From: a virus
DNA length: 37,411 nucleotides
IMG/VR virus record: IMGVR_UViG_3300030202_002551
Span: 1 to 37,411 of that record
Strand: one strand, 5' to 3'
Part shown: piece after piece, positions 1 to 8,528 of the stretch
Numbering within the stretch: the stretch's first letter is position 1
Layout: every line of letters begins with the position of its first letter
Made by a program: the position numbers and the translations under genes
Notes under the pieces: generated by a model
Seen by the model: only the letters and a program-made list of their open reading frames with translations
Told to the model about the DNA's origin: nothing
Databases searched by the model: none

Positions 1-759
1 GACGGGCTTCGCAATACCGAGATCTACTTCGCTACTCCAAGTTGTTATATCAGAACTAGCTGCGCTTTTGAGGAATAAGTTGGCTTCGCCATCTTTAGAG
101 TATGTGACAACCCAAGTATTCTTTGTGTATGCAATTCCAACTATTTTATCTACGTCAGCACCCAGCGGGGTTGAGGACGCGAAGGTAGAACCATCGTTCG
201 TGCTAATATGGAATCTATCCTCTTGCGCGAATGCAAAGTGACCGCTGCCATTGCCAGCAATAGAGAGTATTGGTGAGCTATTGTATCCAGACCCCAGGTC
301 GCTGTTGGACTTTTTAGTCCAGTTGGCAGCGCCATTGGTGCTGATAAACACATTTCCGCTAGAAGAGCAAACAAACCAAACGCCCGATGTAGAACTAGAA
401 GAGTCATCACCCCAGCATACAGCGCGAAGTCTTCCGCCCGAAGAAATATTAAGGTTTTTACTGGTCCAGAAACTGTCAGTCGCTATGTCTGCTTCCGTAC
501 GGAAAACAATATCTGCGGAGGTAGACGACTGACCGATTAAGAACAAACCGTTCCCACTCCCGTCTTTGCCATAAGCACCAGCAAACGCAGTCGCATTGCC
601 TGATTGTCTCTTGTATGTGGCCCAAGAAGTTCGATCACTGTTAGCCGCACCACCGATGCGGCCCGTTCCATGCTCGAAACTCACCACCCAGCGAGCAGCA
701 GGGGTTGGGGAACTGTTGGCCGTGGTGGGACCACCCGGCATTCTAAATTTATAAGCCAT
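1..759 (-). CDS. Asp-box repeat fibre-like protein, C-terminus cut by window edge
   Basis: The frame is open from ATG at 759 to base 1, giving 253 residues with no stop, so the gene continues outside the window. AAGGAG lies a good distance before the ATG. The product is rich in Ser, Gly, Asn, Thr and Trp and carries repeated Asp-box-like stretches such as ISTNGAANW and ISTNDGSTF, each followed by short beta-type segments. Asp boxes mark beta-propellers of the sialidase/BNR kind. In phages such proteins are often tail fibres or receptor-binding proteins, so host-surface binding is the likely role. That role is inferred; only the repeats are seen. Enzymatic sialidase residues cannot be judged from the partial sequence. 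Confidence 0.75.
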   Translation of the reverse strand, partial: MAYKFRMPGGPTTANSSPTPAARWVVSFEHGTGRIGGAANSDRTSWATYKRQSGNATAFAGAYGKDGSGNGLFLIGQSSTSADIVFRTEADIATDSFWTSKNLNISSGGRLRAVCWGDDSSSSTSGVWFVCSSSGNVFISTNGAANWTKKSNSDLGSGYNSSPILSIAGNGSGHFAFAQEDRFHISTNDGSTFASSTPLGADVDKIVGIAYTKNTWVVTYSKDGEANLFLKSAASSDITTWSSEVDLGIAKPV

Positions 760-784
760 TTTAAATCTCCTTTTAGGCGTTTAA

Positions 785-1180
785 TTAATTAGTTGCTTGT
801 GACTCTAAGTCATCTGAATTTTTGATTACGGAACCATCCGGTTTAAATAAGAACTGTTCGCCGTCCTCAAAAGTAATAATTGTATTATTTGTGGGGTGGG
901 AACTTACATGAATCTTTACAAAGTCATCGAAAGCATCAAAAAATGCAATGCTTCCGCGCGGTGCCGGTGTCAACCAGTGTATCACAGTATGGCCTGTGGC
1001 GAATGTGGCGCCTTCAATGACAACACCCTCACCAGAAATGCCGGTCTCGTCACTTTGCCGGCATACAGTGAAGGCTCTTATACCTTCTGGTGCTCGATTG
1101 CTTGGTTTCTTCGGTCGAAGACTGTCGGCGTCAGTAGAAGTCTCTTTGGGTTCTTCTTCTGTGTTGGGCTCTTCAATCAC
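785..1180 (-). CDS. Conserved small phage protein, basic/acidic N-terminus and compact C-terminal domain
   Basis: The frame is open from an ATG at 1240, with a second ATG at 1195. I prefer GTG at 1180 because GAGGA stands just before it and it overlaps the stop of the upstream 60-aa gene by 8 bases, as in a coupled pair; this gives 131 residues. The first third is charged and low-complexity. The rest is ordered, with pieces such as RAFTVCRQSDETGISGEG, VIHWLTP and FVKIHVSS, and resembles a small domain common in tailed phages. Its function is not known to me. It lies between a fibre-like gene and a protease. The start is uncertain; the domain is sound. Confidence 0.65.
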   Translation of the reverse strand: MIEEPNTEEEPKETSTDADSLRPKKPSNRAPEGIRAFTVCRQSDETGISGEGVVIEGATFATGHTVIHWLTPAPRGSIAFFDAFDDFVKIHVSSHPTNNTIITFEDGEQFLFKPDGSVIKNSDDLESQATN

Positions 1181-1355
1181 TTTCTTTTTCCTCATGGGCT
1201 TTTTCTTTCGTTGTCGGCTCTTCAGTGCTGATTCTTTCATTAATCATAGCCCTGAATATACGAATACTTGTTTGTATCTCACCAACCTTGCTGTCTAAAC
1301 TCTCAAGAGTATTCATCATATTGGTGTAGAAGCATGGTGTTTTATTTTCTGACAT
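1173..1355 (-). CDS. Small predicted coiled-coil protein, unknown function
   Basis: This 60-aa frame starts at ATG 1355 with AAGGA 8 to 10 bases upstream, and sits 11 bases after the stop of the protease gene. The middle (about residues 13-40) has heptad-like spacing of Leu, Val and Ile, suggesting one amphipathic helix. The C-terminus is Glu/Lys-rich. There is no signal peptide or membrane segment. It overlaps the next gene by 8 bases if that gene starts at GTG 1180. I do not recognise the family. Its placement among fibre-like and virion-like genes makes a structural or assembly role possible, but nothing in the sequence proves it. Confidence 0.5.
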   Translation of the reverse strand: MSENKTPCFYTNMMNTLESLDSKVGEIQTSIRIFRAMINERISTEEPTTKEKAHEEKESD

Positions 1356-1366
1356 TTCGTTTTTCC

Positions 1367-2137
1367 TTATTTTGCTAGGGCCGACCAGTCGACTTTATAA
1401 ATAGGCACTACAAGCATAACATTTTCTAAAATCGCGAAGCCGTATTCTGTACGACCGACATCGATGGCCATAATGTAGCCTATTAGTTTGCCTTTTGTAT
1501 CAAAAACTCCAGATCCAGAAGAGCCAGACCAAGCGTAAGAATGGACGTAGATGTATCCTTGAGGATCAAATCCCATAACAGAACCACCGATAGTTAGTGG
1601 TCCAATTGAATTTGGGTATCCTGTATACATCACCTTATTCATTAATGAAAAAGAAGATTTCCACTGTGTTCCACCATAAGTGAAATGATGAGGAAATTTT
1701 ATTGGTGTTCTGGAACCGATCTTTTCTATTTGCAAAATTGCATAGTCGGTCTTTTTATCTATCTTTTTCACTTCTAAACAATCAAACAGATCACCGTCAG
1801 CTTCAATTTGAATTGTTTCGCAACCACCCATCAAGCCATGGCTTGTCGTTAATACATAATACTGTGAGCGATAACTGAAGTAAGTCGCGCTAGACGTAGA
1901 CATCAGGCCGCGCACCACATCCAGAGACATGATTCTCACAGAGCTGCTTCTGGATCTTTTAATGGCGTTCTTGTGAGTAGCAGGATATAGTTTGGAAACC
2001 TCTTTATTTACCACAAGGGCCCTATCATGGGGCTTATTGTTGGAAATTGCTTGACCGTAAAAAACCAAAAAAGTTAAAAACGATATAGCCGCGGTGCAAC
2101 TTACAAGTTTTAAAATGTTCTTGAGTGTTTTATTCAT
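1367..2137 (-). CDS. Membrane-anchored or secreted trypsin-like serine protease
   Basis: I start at ATG 2137 (256 aa) because residues 1-30 then form a signal-type segment: Lys-rich start, then a long hydrophobic run about 12-28. The open frame itself extends further upstream into the preceding gene. The chymotrypsin-fold triad is visible: His100 in LTTSHG, Asp131 in TDYAIL and Ser207 in SGSSGSG. Length and motifs fit the S1/Deg-type core without a PDZ domain. It should act outside the cytoplasm, on envelope or virion proteins. No clear Shine-Dalgarno precedes ATG 2137, so it may depend on coupling to the large gene that ends four bases before it. The substrate is unknown. Confidence 0.8.
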   Translation of the reverse strand: MNKTLKNILKLVSCTAAISFLTFLVFYGQAISNNKPHDRALVVNKEVSKLYPATHKNAIKRSRSSSVRIMSLDVVRGLMSTSSATYFSYRSQYYVLTTSHGLMGGCETIQIEADGDLFDCLEVKKIDKKTDYAILQIEKIGSRTPIKFPHHFTYGGTQWKSSFSLMNKVMYTGYPNSIGPLTIGGSVMGFDPQGYIYVHSYAWSGSSGSGVFDTKGKLIGYIMAIDVGRTEYGFAILENVMLVVPIYKVDWSALAK

Positions 2138-2141
2138 ATAT

Positions 2142-5100
2142 TCATACTTGTAGTTGGTAGCTGAAGAAGACGGGCACCTCTTGTTGGCCGGCTTTCTTGG
2201 CAAACCATATAATATCTTCACCACCTGTAATTTTTATACGATTATTCTTACCAATTGCAACATACACTGGGGCCCCGGGGCCGTTTTGGATAAAATTCTG
2301 ATACATCCCATCAAACGCATCTTTTGGTGCTCTGAAGTATTTATTGCTTATGTATGGGATCAACTCTTCAACTGGCATCATGACGTGATACTGCATATTA
2401 TGTACGTTCATTGGTCTGTCATAATCCATCACACTGGTGTTTACCCAGTCGCCCAGGATTTGCTGCATCATCTTTCTTTCGGACGGCATGCGAGGGCCCT
2501 GGTGTTGTCGAGCAAAACCCAGACCTCCAACGAGACCACCAAAATTCGAGACTGTGCCGGCGTATTCTTTTAATGTTCTTGGCTTGCTTTCCTGGGTGAG
2601 TCTCTTGCCGCGGAGTGAAACTTGTTCGATTGCGGATGTACGAAGAATTTTCAAGCCTTCTATTCTCATTAAGCCTGGAATAAGGATTCTATCGCGGTAT
2701 GGGACACGACCTTGGGTTCCCAGCAATTCAAATTTAATATTGTATGTCCCTATCTGCGAGGTGCCGATCTTTTGAATCTCTCCAATGGTTCGGACGGTTG
2801 TCACTCCCTCGATGCCACGAATTTCTGTTTCTGTCTGCTGCAGTGTGCCACCCAGATTGTTTTGTAGAGAGACATCTATGCTGATGTTGTATAATCTTAA
2901 ATCATAGTTGGGATCTTTTTCCTGTAACAATCCTTCTATTCTATTGATTTGTTCTTCAATACTCTCTTGAGCTTCAGTGCGTGCAGACCTTGTAATACCG
3001 GGGGCTCCCATTCTCACAAGTTGAGACTGTATGTTTGAATCAAAGTCCGTTGGTTTACCAGCGTCATCGCCATCGACTTCAATCTGAAGGCGAGCGCCCA
3101 TAAGTCTTCCCCCCACCATGGGGCGCAAATATTGGTAGTAAGCGACATACTTGGCAACCTCATCCATCGAAGCGAGGTTCTGGTTGAACCAACGAGCAGT
3201 CATCATCATCTTGGCCGCATCTACATTCTCAGGTCTGTCATCTGCCTGACTGGCATACTGACTGTCAAGCCTTTGAATCATAGACTGAGGCATTTGACCT
3301 GAAACCACTCCTTCTCTTACACGTTCGGCTTCCATCACCGTAGAGGACAGGGCGTCATTGATGGTTTGTAGCGCTGCTTGGTTCACCATCTGTGGGTTTT
3401 CGTCGAAGAAATCTAATATATCTTGGACGACTCGTAGCTCTTCACTTGATGTGTTGGAGTTCATTCGAAGCTCGTAAATCCAATCGATTGGCTGCTTCGG
3501 ATAACTACCACCTTGTGCCACTTCGGATCTGCTGCCTTGGATAATAAAGTGAGAGTCTTTAGCTAAGACCAGTGCGGGCGCTTGAGTGTCGTATCCAGCA
3601 CCGAAGTCCATCTTCTGCTGTTTCGGATCTTCTTGGGTAGCTCTGAAAAGCTTCTCTAGGTTTCTCGCCATGTTGCGATTTAGATCTGGGTTCTCCAACC
3701 TAGGTGGGCGACCCTCCAAGGGTGCAGCGAATACTTGCGAGTATGTTCGACTGACAAGAGAAGCAGAGGAGATCCCATACATTTTCACAACCATTGGAAT
3801 TTCGGCACCGTCGTTTATAACGTTGTTGCCGCCGGCGGCCGCCCATGAGAATGAAAGCGTGGATGACTCTTGGAAGGCATTCCAATGGTTGAATTCTTTG
3901 TCAGCCAATGAGGTGCGAACCTTGTCGTAGGCGCCCTTGATGGCATAGCCCTCATTAACCAAATTAGCTCTGATTTCTTCGATAATCTCTGCGGATTTTT
4001 CTTCTAAGCTGCTGTAAAGATCTCTGGCTATGTCGTTCACTTCATCGAAAGCGACATCTTCCGCCGTCTCACCACCGCGTGGTTCGGCGGTCACAACCTC
4101 AGTAGATCTAATTGTAATACGTAAGTGTGCTGTCTTTCTTTCGGAGCCGGCGGGAACGTTATCGGGCTGAACGCCCATAAGCATCACAACTTCATACTCG
4201 CTCTCAGCGTCACCGGTCATTTCATACCCCCATTCGTCTAAGCCAATCTCAGATTCAAAGTCTGCAGCTAGCGATGAATATGAATTTTCAGGGATTCCCT
4301 CGTAGTTATCGTCTGCCTCATCTGAGTCGCCACCAACTGATGGGTATAATAAGTCGTTCGATCGAACAACGTCGGGCCAACCTAAATTGATTTCAGCAGA
4401 GAATTCGGTGGTAACGTAAATTGATGCTGAGCGCCCATCACCGCCGAAATCTGCCGGATCTTGGACTTCTGCTTTAATTGAAGTATAATCACCATCGTAG
4501 TCGTTGACAACCCTGTCAACGACTTCTTGTAGTGTGTCTACATTCAGCATTCCTTCGAAATTAACATCAGGGTTTTTCGCTTGGAGGGCTTCGTTCATAT
4601 CTTCAAAGCCTTGGAGATCATTGGAGTGTTCGCCGGTTTCAAGAACCTCTGATATCTTCTCTTCCTGAATAAACCAATTAATGTAAGTCCATAAATCAGA
4701 ATCGGGCGCGTCGTTGTTGCGGCCCTTAATTTGGTAAAGAGTATCCATCGTCCAAGTCATCGTAACATAAGAAGATGATGCTTTGCGTTTGTCCTGACGA
4801 CGGCGCAGCGATACAAGGCTGCCGCGAGAATCAGCTCCACAGTGTCCCATTCGCTCCGCTTCAATAGGACAGTTAGAGGTGCGGAGGTCATACCAGTAAA
4901 AGCCATCGTCGAATTGATGCATAATCTGATCGGGATTTTCTTTGCTTTCTAAATCTTCCAGGGCGATGCCAAGAGCCTTGTCGATGCTACTTTCGCCCTT
5001 AATCATTTCGTAGTTGGTGGGTTCATCGTTAAGCCACGCAAACAATTGATCGAATCTACGCCACCACATCCTAAAGCTGCGACTTATGGTGGAGTCAAGT

Positions 5101-5597
5101 TCTTCTTTTACGCCCTCGACCGTTTCGGATGGGACACCAGCCTTGCTTAAGCCCTTGAGAGCCTTCATGAATGTCTTGCGCCAAGTGCCTTCTGGTTTAG
5201 CGAATGCATTGGATACGTTTTGAACGACAAAAGCGATTCGCTCATTTTGTTTTATTTGTTCGTCATCATACGGGGCGCGCTGCTTGCTCGGATCATTAAT
5301 ATCATATGGTGGGACAGTTCTAGCAACTATCTTATTGTCTTGTGTCCTTGCAAGCTTGCTTGCAAAAGCCTGAGACATGAACGTATTCCAATACTCTTGA
5401 GCTTCTCTTACATATCCCGGTGGCATGGTGGTTTCTTTCCACTGATTGCCAGCATACATCTTTGCCTTCTCAGGCGAGTCAGCCATCGCATACTCGATAT
5501 AATCAATAACGCTCTCGGGCAAACCTATGTCTCGTAAGCCCTCTGTTAAAACTTCTTCGCGAAGATACTCAAACCAATTACCTGTAGAAATACTCAT
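2142..5597 (-). CDS. Very large phage protein (1151 aa), probably virion-associated
   Basis: This long frame starts at ATG 5597 with GGAG about 12 bases upstream. It has no signal peptide or membrane segment. A distinctive block near residues 230-310 contains NCPIEAERMGHCG, then SLVSLRRR, then a hydrophobic strand and QIKGRNN. I associate this Cys/His block with uncharacterised large proteins of other tailed phages. The middle is acidic (about 390-480), and the C-terminal third is a mix of helical and beta segments ending in a YQLQV tail. Its size and its place beside fibre, protease and acidic genes suggest a virion or injected internal protein. No enzyme family can be assigned with confidence. 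Confidence 0.75.
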   Translation of the reverse strand: MSISTGNWFEYLREEVLTEGLRDIGLPESVIDYIEYAMADSPEKAKMYAGNQWKETTMPPGYVREAQEYWNTFMSQAFASKLARTQDNKIVARTVPPYDINDPSKQRAPYDDEQIKQNERIAFVVQNVSNAFAKPEGTWRKTFMKALKGLSKAGVPSETVEGVKEELDSTISRSFRMWWRRFDQLFAWLNDEPTNYEMIKGESSIDKALGIALEDLESKENPDQIMHQFDDGFYWYDLRTSNCPIEAERMGHCGADSRGSLVSLRRRQDKRKASSSYVTMTWTMDTLYQIKGRNNDAPDSDLWTYINWFIQEEKISEVLETGEHSNDLQGFEDMNEALQAKNPDVNFEGMLNVDTLQEVVDRVVNDYDGDYTSIKAEVQDPADFGGDGRSASIYVTTEFSAEINLGWPDVVRSNDLLYPSVGGDSDEADDNYEGIPENSYSSLAADFESEIGLDEWGYEMTGDAESEYEVVMLMGVQPDNVPAGSERKTAHLRITIRSTEVVTAEPRGGETAEDVAFDEVNDIARDLYSSLEEKSAEIIEEIRANLVNEGYAIKGAYDKVRTSLADKEFNHWNAFQESSTLSFSWAAAGGNNVINDGAEIPMVVKMYGISSASLVSRTYSQVFAAPLEGRPPRLENPDLNRNMARNLEKLFRATQEDPKQQKMDFGAGYDTQAPALVLAKDSHFIIQGSRSEVAQGGSYPKQPIDWIYELRMNSNTSSEELRVVQDILDFFDENPQMVNQAALQTINDALSSTVMEAERVREGVVSGQMPQSMIQRLDSQYASQADDRPENVDAAKMMMTARWFNQNLASMDEVAKYVAYYQYLRPMVGGRLMGARLQIEVDGDDAGKPTDFDSNIQSQLVRMGAPGITRSARTEAQESIEEQINRIEGLLQEKDPNYDLRLYNISIDVSLQNNLGGTLQQTETEIRGIEGVTTVRTIGEIQKIGTSQIGTYNIKFELLGTQGRVPYRDRILIPGLMRIEGLKILRTSAIEQVSLRGKRLTQESKPRTLKEYAGTVSNFGGLVGGLGFARQHQGPRMPSERKMMQQILGDWVNTSVMDYDRPMNVHNMQYHVMMPVEELIPYISNKYFRAPKDAFDGMYQNFIQNGPGAPVYVAIGKNNRIKITGGEDIIWFAKKAGQQEVPVFFSYQLQV

Positions 5598-5641
5598 TTT
5601 ATTTAAACTCCAACATTATAAATAGTTGTTTTTACCAGTAT

Positions 5642-6400
5642 CTACGCAAAAGGCGCAGTCTTTAATAGTTCCGCGGTTTCTTGCCAGCTATTAACCTCGT
5701 AAGCGGCCCCATTTGGGTGCTGACGGAGTTTCTGAGCTAAGGAGTAGTCGTTGCCCGGAAAAGGGATCCTATCGCCTACAAAGTGAATCTGGTTATGCTC
5801 TATGGCTTCTTCAAAGTAACGAGGAATAACCTGTGCTTTGTCATTACCTTTGTTGAAAATATCTATACTAACTGCACCACCGATTACAAAGTCTAGAGTT
5901 GGGTATGTTTTGGTAAGTTTTTCAACGATTACCTTTCTTTCGTGGTTTTCAGCATCCCAGTGTTCGTAGTATTTCCTCTGGGCTTTGTTGGCGTTGCGGC
6001 CTACAATCGAAAAGTTCATCATACCCACTCTCTTTTCATAGTGGTTGCCTGTCTTTGTGGGGAACTCTGATTTAGCAACAAGAGAATTCAATGAACGAGT
6101 AAGATTCTTAGGGGCTTTAAAGTCATTTTCATATATAATCTCCCACTCGCTGAATCCTGACTCATTTATTTGGTCTCTCTTCTGGTAAAAAATGTTACCC
6201 ATACAAGGGAAAATCCCCCCCGTTTGGTCGATAATATCCTGACCTAACTGATCGACCAAGCGGACAAAGGAGCCACCGGAAACAATATATACTTCTTTAC
6301 TTTCACACCATTTTAGAAACGCCTCTTTAAACGACCGGTCTATTTTGGACTTGGCGGGCGTGAGGGTACCATCCACATCAAAAAGATAAATGTTACTCAT
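5642..6400 (-). CDS. Eukaryotic-type phosphomannomutase-like HAD enzyme
   Basis: The 252-aa product begins with the HAD nucleophile motif FDVDGTLTP (Asp8 and Asp10). It follows the eukaryotic PMM order: VSGGSF near residue 41, a MMNFSIVGRNA block (phosphosugar-cap arginine region), the GGAVSIDIFNKG block, and FVGDRIPFPGNDY with late metal-binding residues. PMM of this class converts mannose-6-phosphate to mannose-1-phosphate in the cytoplasm. Length matches the family (about 245-260 aa). It overlaps the upstream cupin by ATGA. The cupin is a mannose-6-phosphate isomerase type domain, so the pair would turn fructose-6-phosphate into mannose-1-phosphate. A plain sugar-phosphate phosphatase is the main alternative. 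Confidence 0.85.
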   Translation of the reverse strand: MSNIYLFDVDGTLTPAKSKIDRSFKEAFLKWCESKEVYIVSGGSFVRLVDQLGQDIIDQTGGIFPCMGNIFYQKRDQINESGFSEWEIIYENDFKAPKNLTRSLNSLVAKSEFPTKTGNHYEKRVGMMNFSIVGRNANKAQRKYYEHWDAENHERKVIVEKLTKTYPTLDFVIGGAVSIDIFNKGNDKAQVIPRYFEEAIEHNQIHFVGDRIPFPGNDYSLAQKLRQHPNGAAYEVNSWQETAELLKTAPFA

Positions 6401-6729
6401 CGTTCGTAATCATCCGCAAGTCGCACAACATCATCTAAATGTGGCGTGGAAACTTCCATTAGTCTCACCATTTCCTTGCCGGCGCCAAATCTGTGGACTT
6501 GGTTAGGCTTCACATGTAATACATGGCCGGTGTTATATTTTTGTGGTGGGCTTTCTTCGTCGGTCCAGTTAAGAAGGATACCTTCAAGGACATAAACCGT
6601 TTCCTCTTTGACCTCATGGTACTGTAATGATAGTCTCTGCTTGGGTTCAATATGAAGCATCTTGGCTACATAACCTTCAGTTTCGGCCCATATATATTCA
6701 AAGCCCCATGGTTTCTCTACAATCTTCAT
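6397..6729 (-). CDS. Mannose-6-phosphate isomerase-type cupin
   Basis: I start at ATG 6729, which has GGAG 7 bases upstream and opens with KPWGFEYIW, the usual start of the type II mannose-6-phosphate isomerase C-terminal domain. The 110-aa single cupin keeps the metal-binding pattern: QYHEVKEET (His and Glu) and QVHRFG (second-motif His). The guanylyltransferase half found in bifunctional ManC/AlgA is absent. The reaction would be fructose-6-phosphate to mannose-6-phosphate. The ATGA overlap with the downstream phosphomannomutase gene supports a joint pathway. Stand-alone cupins of this type can also bind other sugars, so the substrate is inferred from the pairing. Confidence 0.8.
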   Translation of the reverse strand: MKIVEKPWGFEYIWAETEGYVAKMLHIEPKQRLSLQYHEVKEETVYVLEGILLNWTDEESPPQKYNTGHVLHVKPNQVHRFGAGKEMVRLMEVSTPHLDDVVRLADDYER

Positions 6730-6731
6730 TA

Positions 6732-7082
6732 TTATCTCCAGAATAGTTGTACTGTAACGATCATCATGGATAAGAACACACATAACATCGTCTTCATTGT
6801 AAACATGCTCTCGCCTAAGTAATACCAAGTCAAAATTGGAAACGTTAGATAAGACATGCTAAAAATTAAAAATCTTGGGCCCCAAACTTGGCCCCACTCT
6901 TCGTAACAGATCTTGATCCCGTACCAGAAGCAGATGCCCGTGGGTACAGAAAATAGTACGGCTGTGAAGACTGGCTTGCCCTTCCACCAATCCCATACAA
7001 ATTGAGAGTTTAGTTGAAACCAGCCGAGTGTCTGACCCAAAGCGAAAAGGGCGCATGCAAATATGATATTAGAAGTTGGCAA
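6732..7082 (-). CDS. Small four-helix membrane protein
   Basis: The 116-aa product starts at TTG 7082 with GAGG 6 bases upstream; no better ATG exists before the first helix. Four hydrophobic segments are visible, at about residues 5-20, 36-54, 67-86 and 95-114, with charged loops between. The last half (FPILTWYYLGE then a long helix) is reminiscent of one half of a drug/metabolite transporter (DMT/EamA-like) fold, but the match is by eye. It overlaps the upstream D12-like gene by 14 bases and ends 2 bases before the cupin start, so it is probably co-transcribed with the mannose genes. Its role is unknown. Confidence 0.7.
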   Translation of the reverse strand: MPTSNIIFACALFALGQTLGWFQLNSQFVWDWWKGKPVFTAVLFSVPTGICFWYGIKICYEEWGQVWGPRFLIFSMSYLTFPILTWYYLGESMFTMKTMLCVFLSMMIVTVQLFWR

Positions 7083-7833
7083 TCAAGACCTCGTTGGCGT
7101 ATTTTGTACTGCTTGTTTGTCGACCCCATTGGTCTACGATATACTGATTACAATCTTTGTAAAAATCAGTAACCTGTTTAGAGTACTTGTATAACAGTAT
7201 AACCTTTCTATCGGTGGTGTCTATAAACTTTTTAATATTTTTATGAATTACTTTAGTCTGCTCGAACCCTTCTTCTTTTCCTTTTTCAAAAAGGTTCATA
7301 GAGAAGTTACCAACAGGAATAAAAACATAGTCGCACTTTGTGTCGATGTTGTTAATTGAGTCATAAAACTCTTCTTCTTTATCAAACTGTAGATGGAAGT
7401 TCTGTGTTTTAAAATCTTTGATGTCCTGAATTATACGGGGCAACGATTCGTTCTCAATCAGTTCGCCATGAGTTATCTGGGCTGTGTCTGTAGATTGATT
7501 TAGCAGAAAGTACATGCCGGTTCTTACAAACGGATCAGGATACTTCAGCCAATTCTTCTGCAGCACATAGAATATATTCTTGTTCTCTATCGGATAGAAG
7601 TGTTCGGCGACAGCGCTCACACGCTCAGGGTCATTGAACAGACATTGCCAGAACTCGTAGTTTACATACTTGTTTGTGTGTGATACGACAAACCTCTTTG
7701 TTTTAGAAAGCTCCGTTTCAAGGATGCCATCGTAAAACAAGAAGGTGTGTACTACGGAACCATTAGGGATAATCTTCTTGAGTACCCCTAGTGATTTTCC
7801 TTTATTCCACGGTGATTTCAGCGGACTCTTCAT
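7069..7833 (-). CDS. Degenerate D12-type adenine methylase-like protein
   Basis: The 254-aa product has the layout of Dam/D12 N6-adenine methyltransferases with eroded catalytic motifs. At the N-terminus SPWNKGKS takes the place of WxGGK, then FLFYDGILETEL takes the place of the FxGxGxVF SAM loop. A helix with YFLLNQS matches the YLNR region. DYVFIPVGNF sits where DPPY should be. The end EVLIANF matches the family's usual last strand. Both the SAM-binding and catalytic positions look lost, so a non-catalytic or repurposed fold is likely. It overlaps its upstream neighbour by 32 bases. The alignment is by eye; an unrelated Rossmann-type protein remains possible. Confidence 0.6.
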   Translation of the reverse strand: MKSPLKSPWNKGKSLGVLKKIIPNGSVVHTFLFYDGILETELSKTKRFVVSHTNKYVNYEFWQCLFNDPERVSAVAEHFYPIENKNIFYVLQKNWLKYPDPFVRTGMYFLLNQSTDTAQITHGELIENESLPRIIQDIKDFKTQNFHLQFDKEEEFYDSINNIDTKCDYVFIPVGNFSMNLFEKGKEEGFEQTKVIHKNIKKFIDTTDRKVILLYKYSKQVTDFYKDCNQYIVDQWGRQTSSTKYANEVLIANF

Positions 7834-8233
7834 TGCCGATTCTCTCTGTAAAATCGCTCAGCTTCTGTTGAAGTTCGCTAATGGTGGTCCCCGGTCCTGC
7901 GGAGTCCACAAAGGGATTAGTTGGGCTCGGGTCTTCGTGCTTCTGGGTCGCCTGGGCTTGTTCCGTAGATGGATCCATAGTCATTCTAAGGTATCCTCCT
8001 GCAATTTTAGTTATATCGTCAAGGATGTAATCAACTTTAGATAGCGACATACGCAATGAGTTTATTTCTTCCAGCGTTTTAAGGGTCAAATGATCTTCCT
8101 TGTCAGAAAGATATTGACTGTCCTCTAAAGCTACTTCTAGAAAACTAGTAGAGTTATCTATTAGTCTAGAAATCTCTTCTGGTAAATCTTGTAGATCGAT
8201 TGAATATTGAATGTTTACTCTGGTATCTTTCAT
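7802..8233 (-). CDS. Hypothetical helical protein with disordered tail
   Basis: This 143-aa frame starts at ATG 8233 with GAGG in front. Residues 1-85 look helical, with regular Leu/Ile spacing and many acidic residues. Residues 88-115 are rich in Pro, Thr, Gln and Ser and look disordered. A second short helix lies near 118-132. There is no membrane segment and no Cys. It is 1 base downstream of the 97-aa gene and overlaps the D12-like gene by 32 bases, so it is part of the same unit. I do not recognise the family and assign no function. Confidence 0.6.
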   Translation of the reverse strand: MKDTRVNIQYSIDLQDLPEEISRLIDNSTSFLEVALEDSQYLSDKEDHLTLKTLEEINSLRMSLSKVDYILDDITKIAGGYLRMTMDPSTEQAQATQKHEDPSPTNPFVDSAGPGTTISELQQKLSDFTERIGNEESAEITVE

Positions 8234-8234
8234 T

Positions 8235-8528
8235 TTAACCTCTTATGACGCTCTTGCTTTTATGCAGCATTTCCTCAACAATCTGTGGTGAGCCAATAAC
8301 TACAATCTCTGTACCTGTTTGGCCGCGGTTAATGGTGAGTTTCGTGAATCGATGTTTATTATCCATTCCCGGCAGTAACGAATCACTTTCGTTCAATTGT
8401 CCCAAGCGAGAATCTTCTCGAATCATTACTACATGCTCGGGATTGACGAAAATATCCTGTAATGAATACTCTTGTTTTGAAGAGGTAAGAGTATTTCTTT
8501 GACAGACCTCTGTAAGTTTAACTAGCAT
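8235..8528 (-). CDS. Small beta-rich protein, FlbD-like in outline
   Basis: The 97-aa product starts at ATG 8528 behind a good GGAG. It begins MLVKLTEV and continues with IFVNPEHVVMIRED, a variable loop, then FTKLTINRG and IVVIGSPQIVEEML. This strand-loop-strand-helix order is like the small FlbD/SwrD-type proteins (strand, VNPxxI, strand, short helix), but it is longer and the resemblance is only outline. I considered a GroES role because groEL is two genes upstream, and rejected it: there is no GroES mobile-loop or roof-loop pattern. Function unknown. Confidence 0.6.
   Translation of the reverse strand: MLVKLTEVCQRNTLTSSKQEYSLQDIFVNPEHVVMIREDSRLGQLNESDSLLPGMDNKHRFTKLTINRGQTGTEIVVIGSPQIVEEMLHKSKSVIRG

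Noticed and set aside
5615-5625. T4-type late promoter TATAAATA
   Set aside because: The match to TATAAATA is on the plus strand, opposite to the genes; on the coding strand only the complement occurs.
8235-8528. GroES next to groEL
   Set aside because: Length fits, but the strand pattern and loops do not; the 26792-27061 product fits much better.
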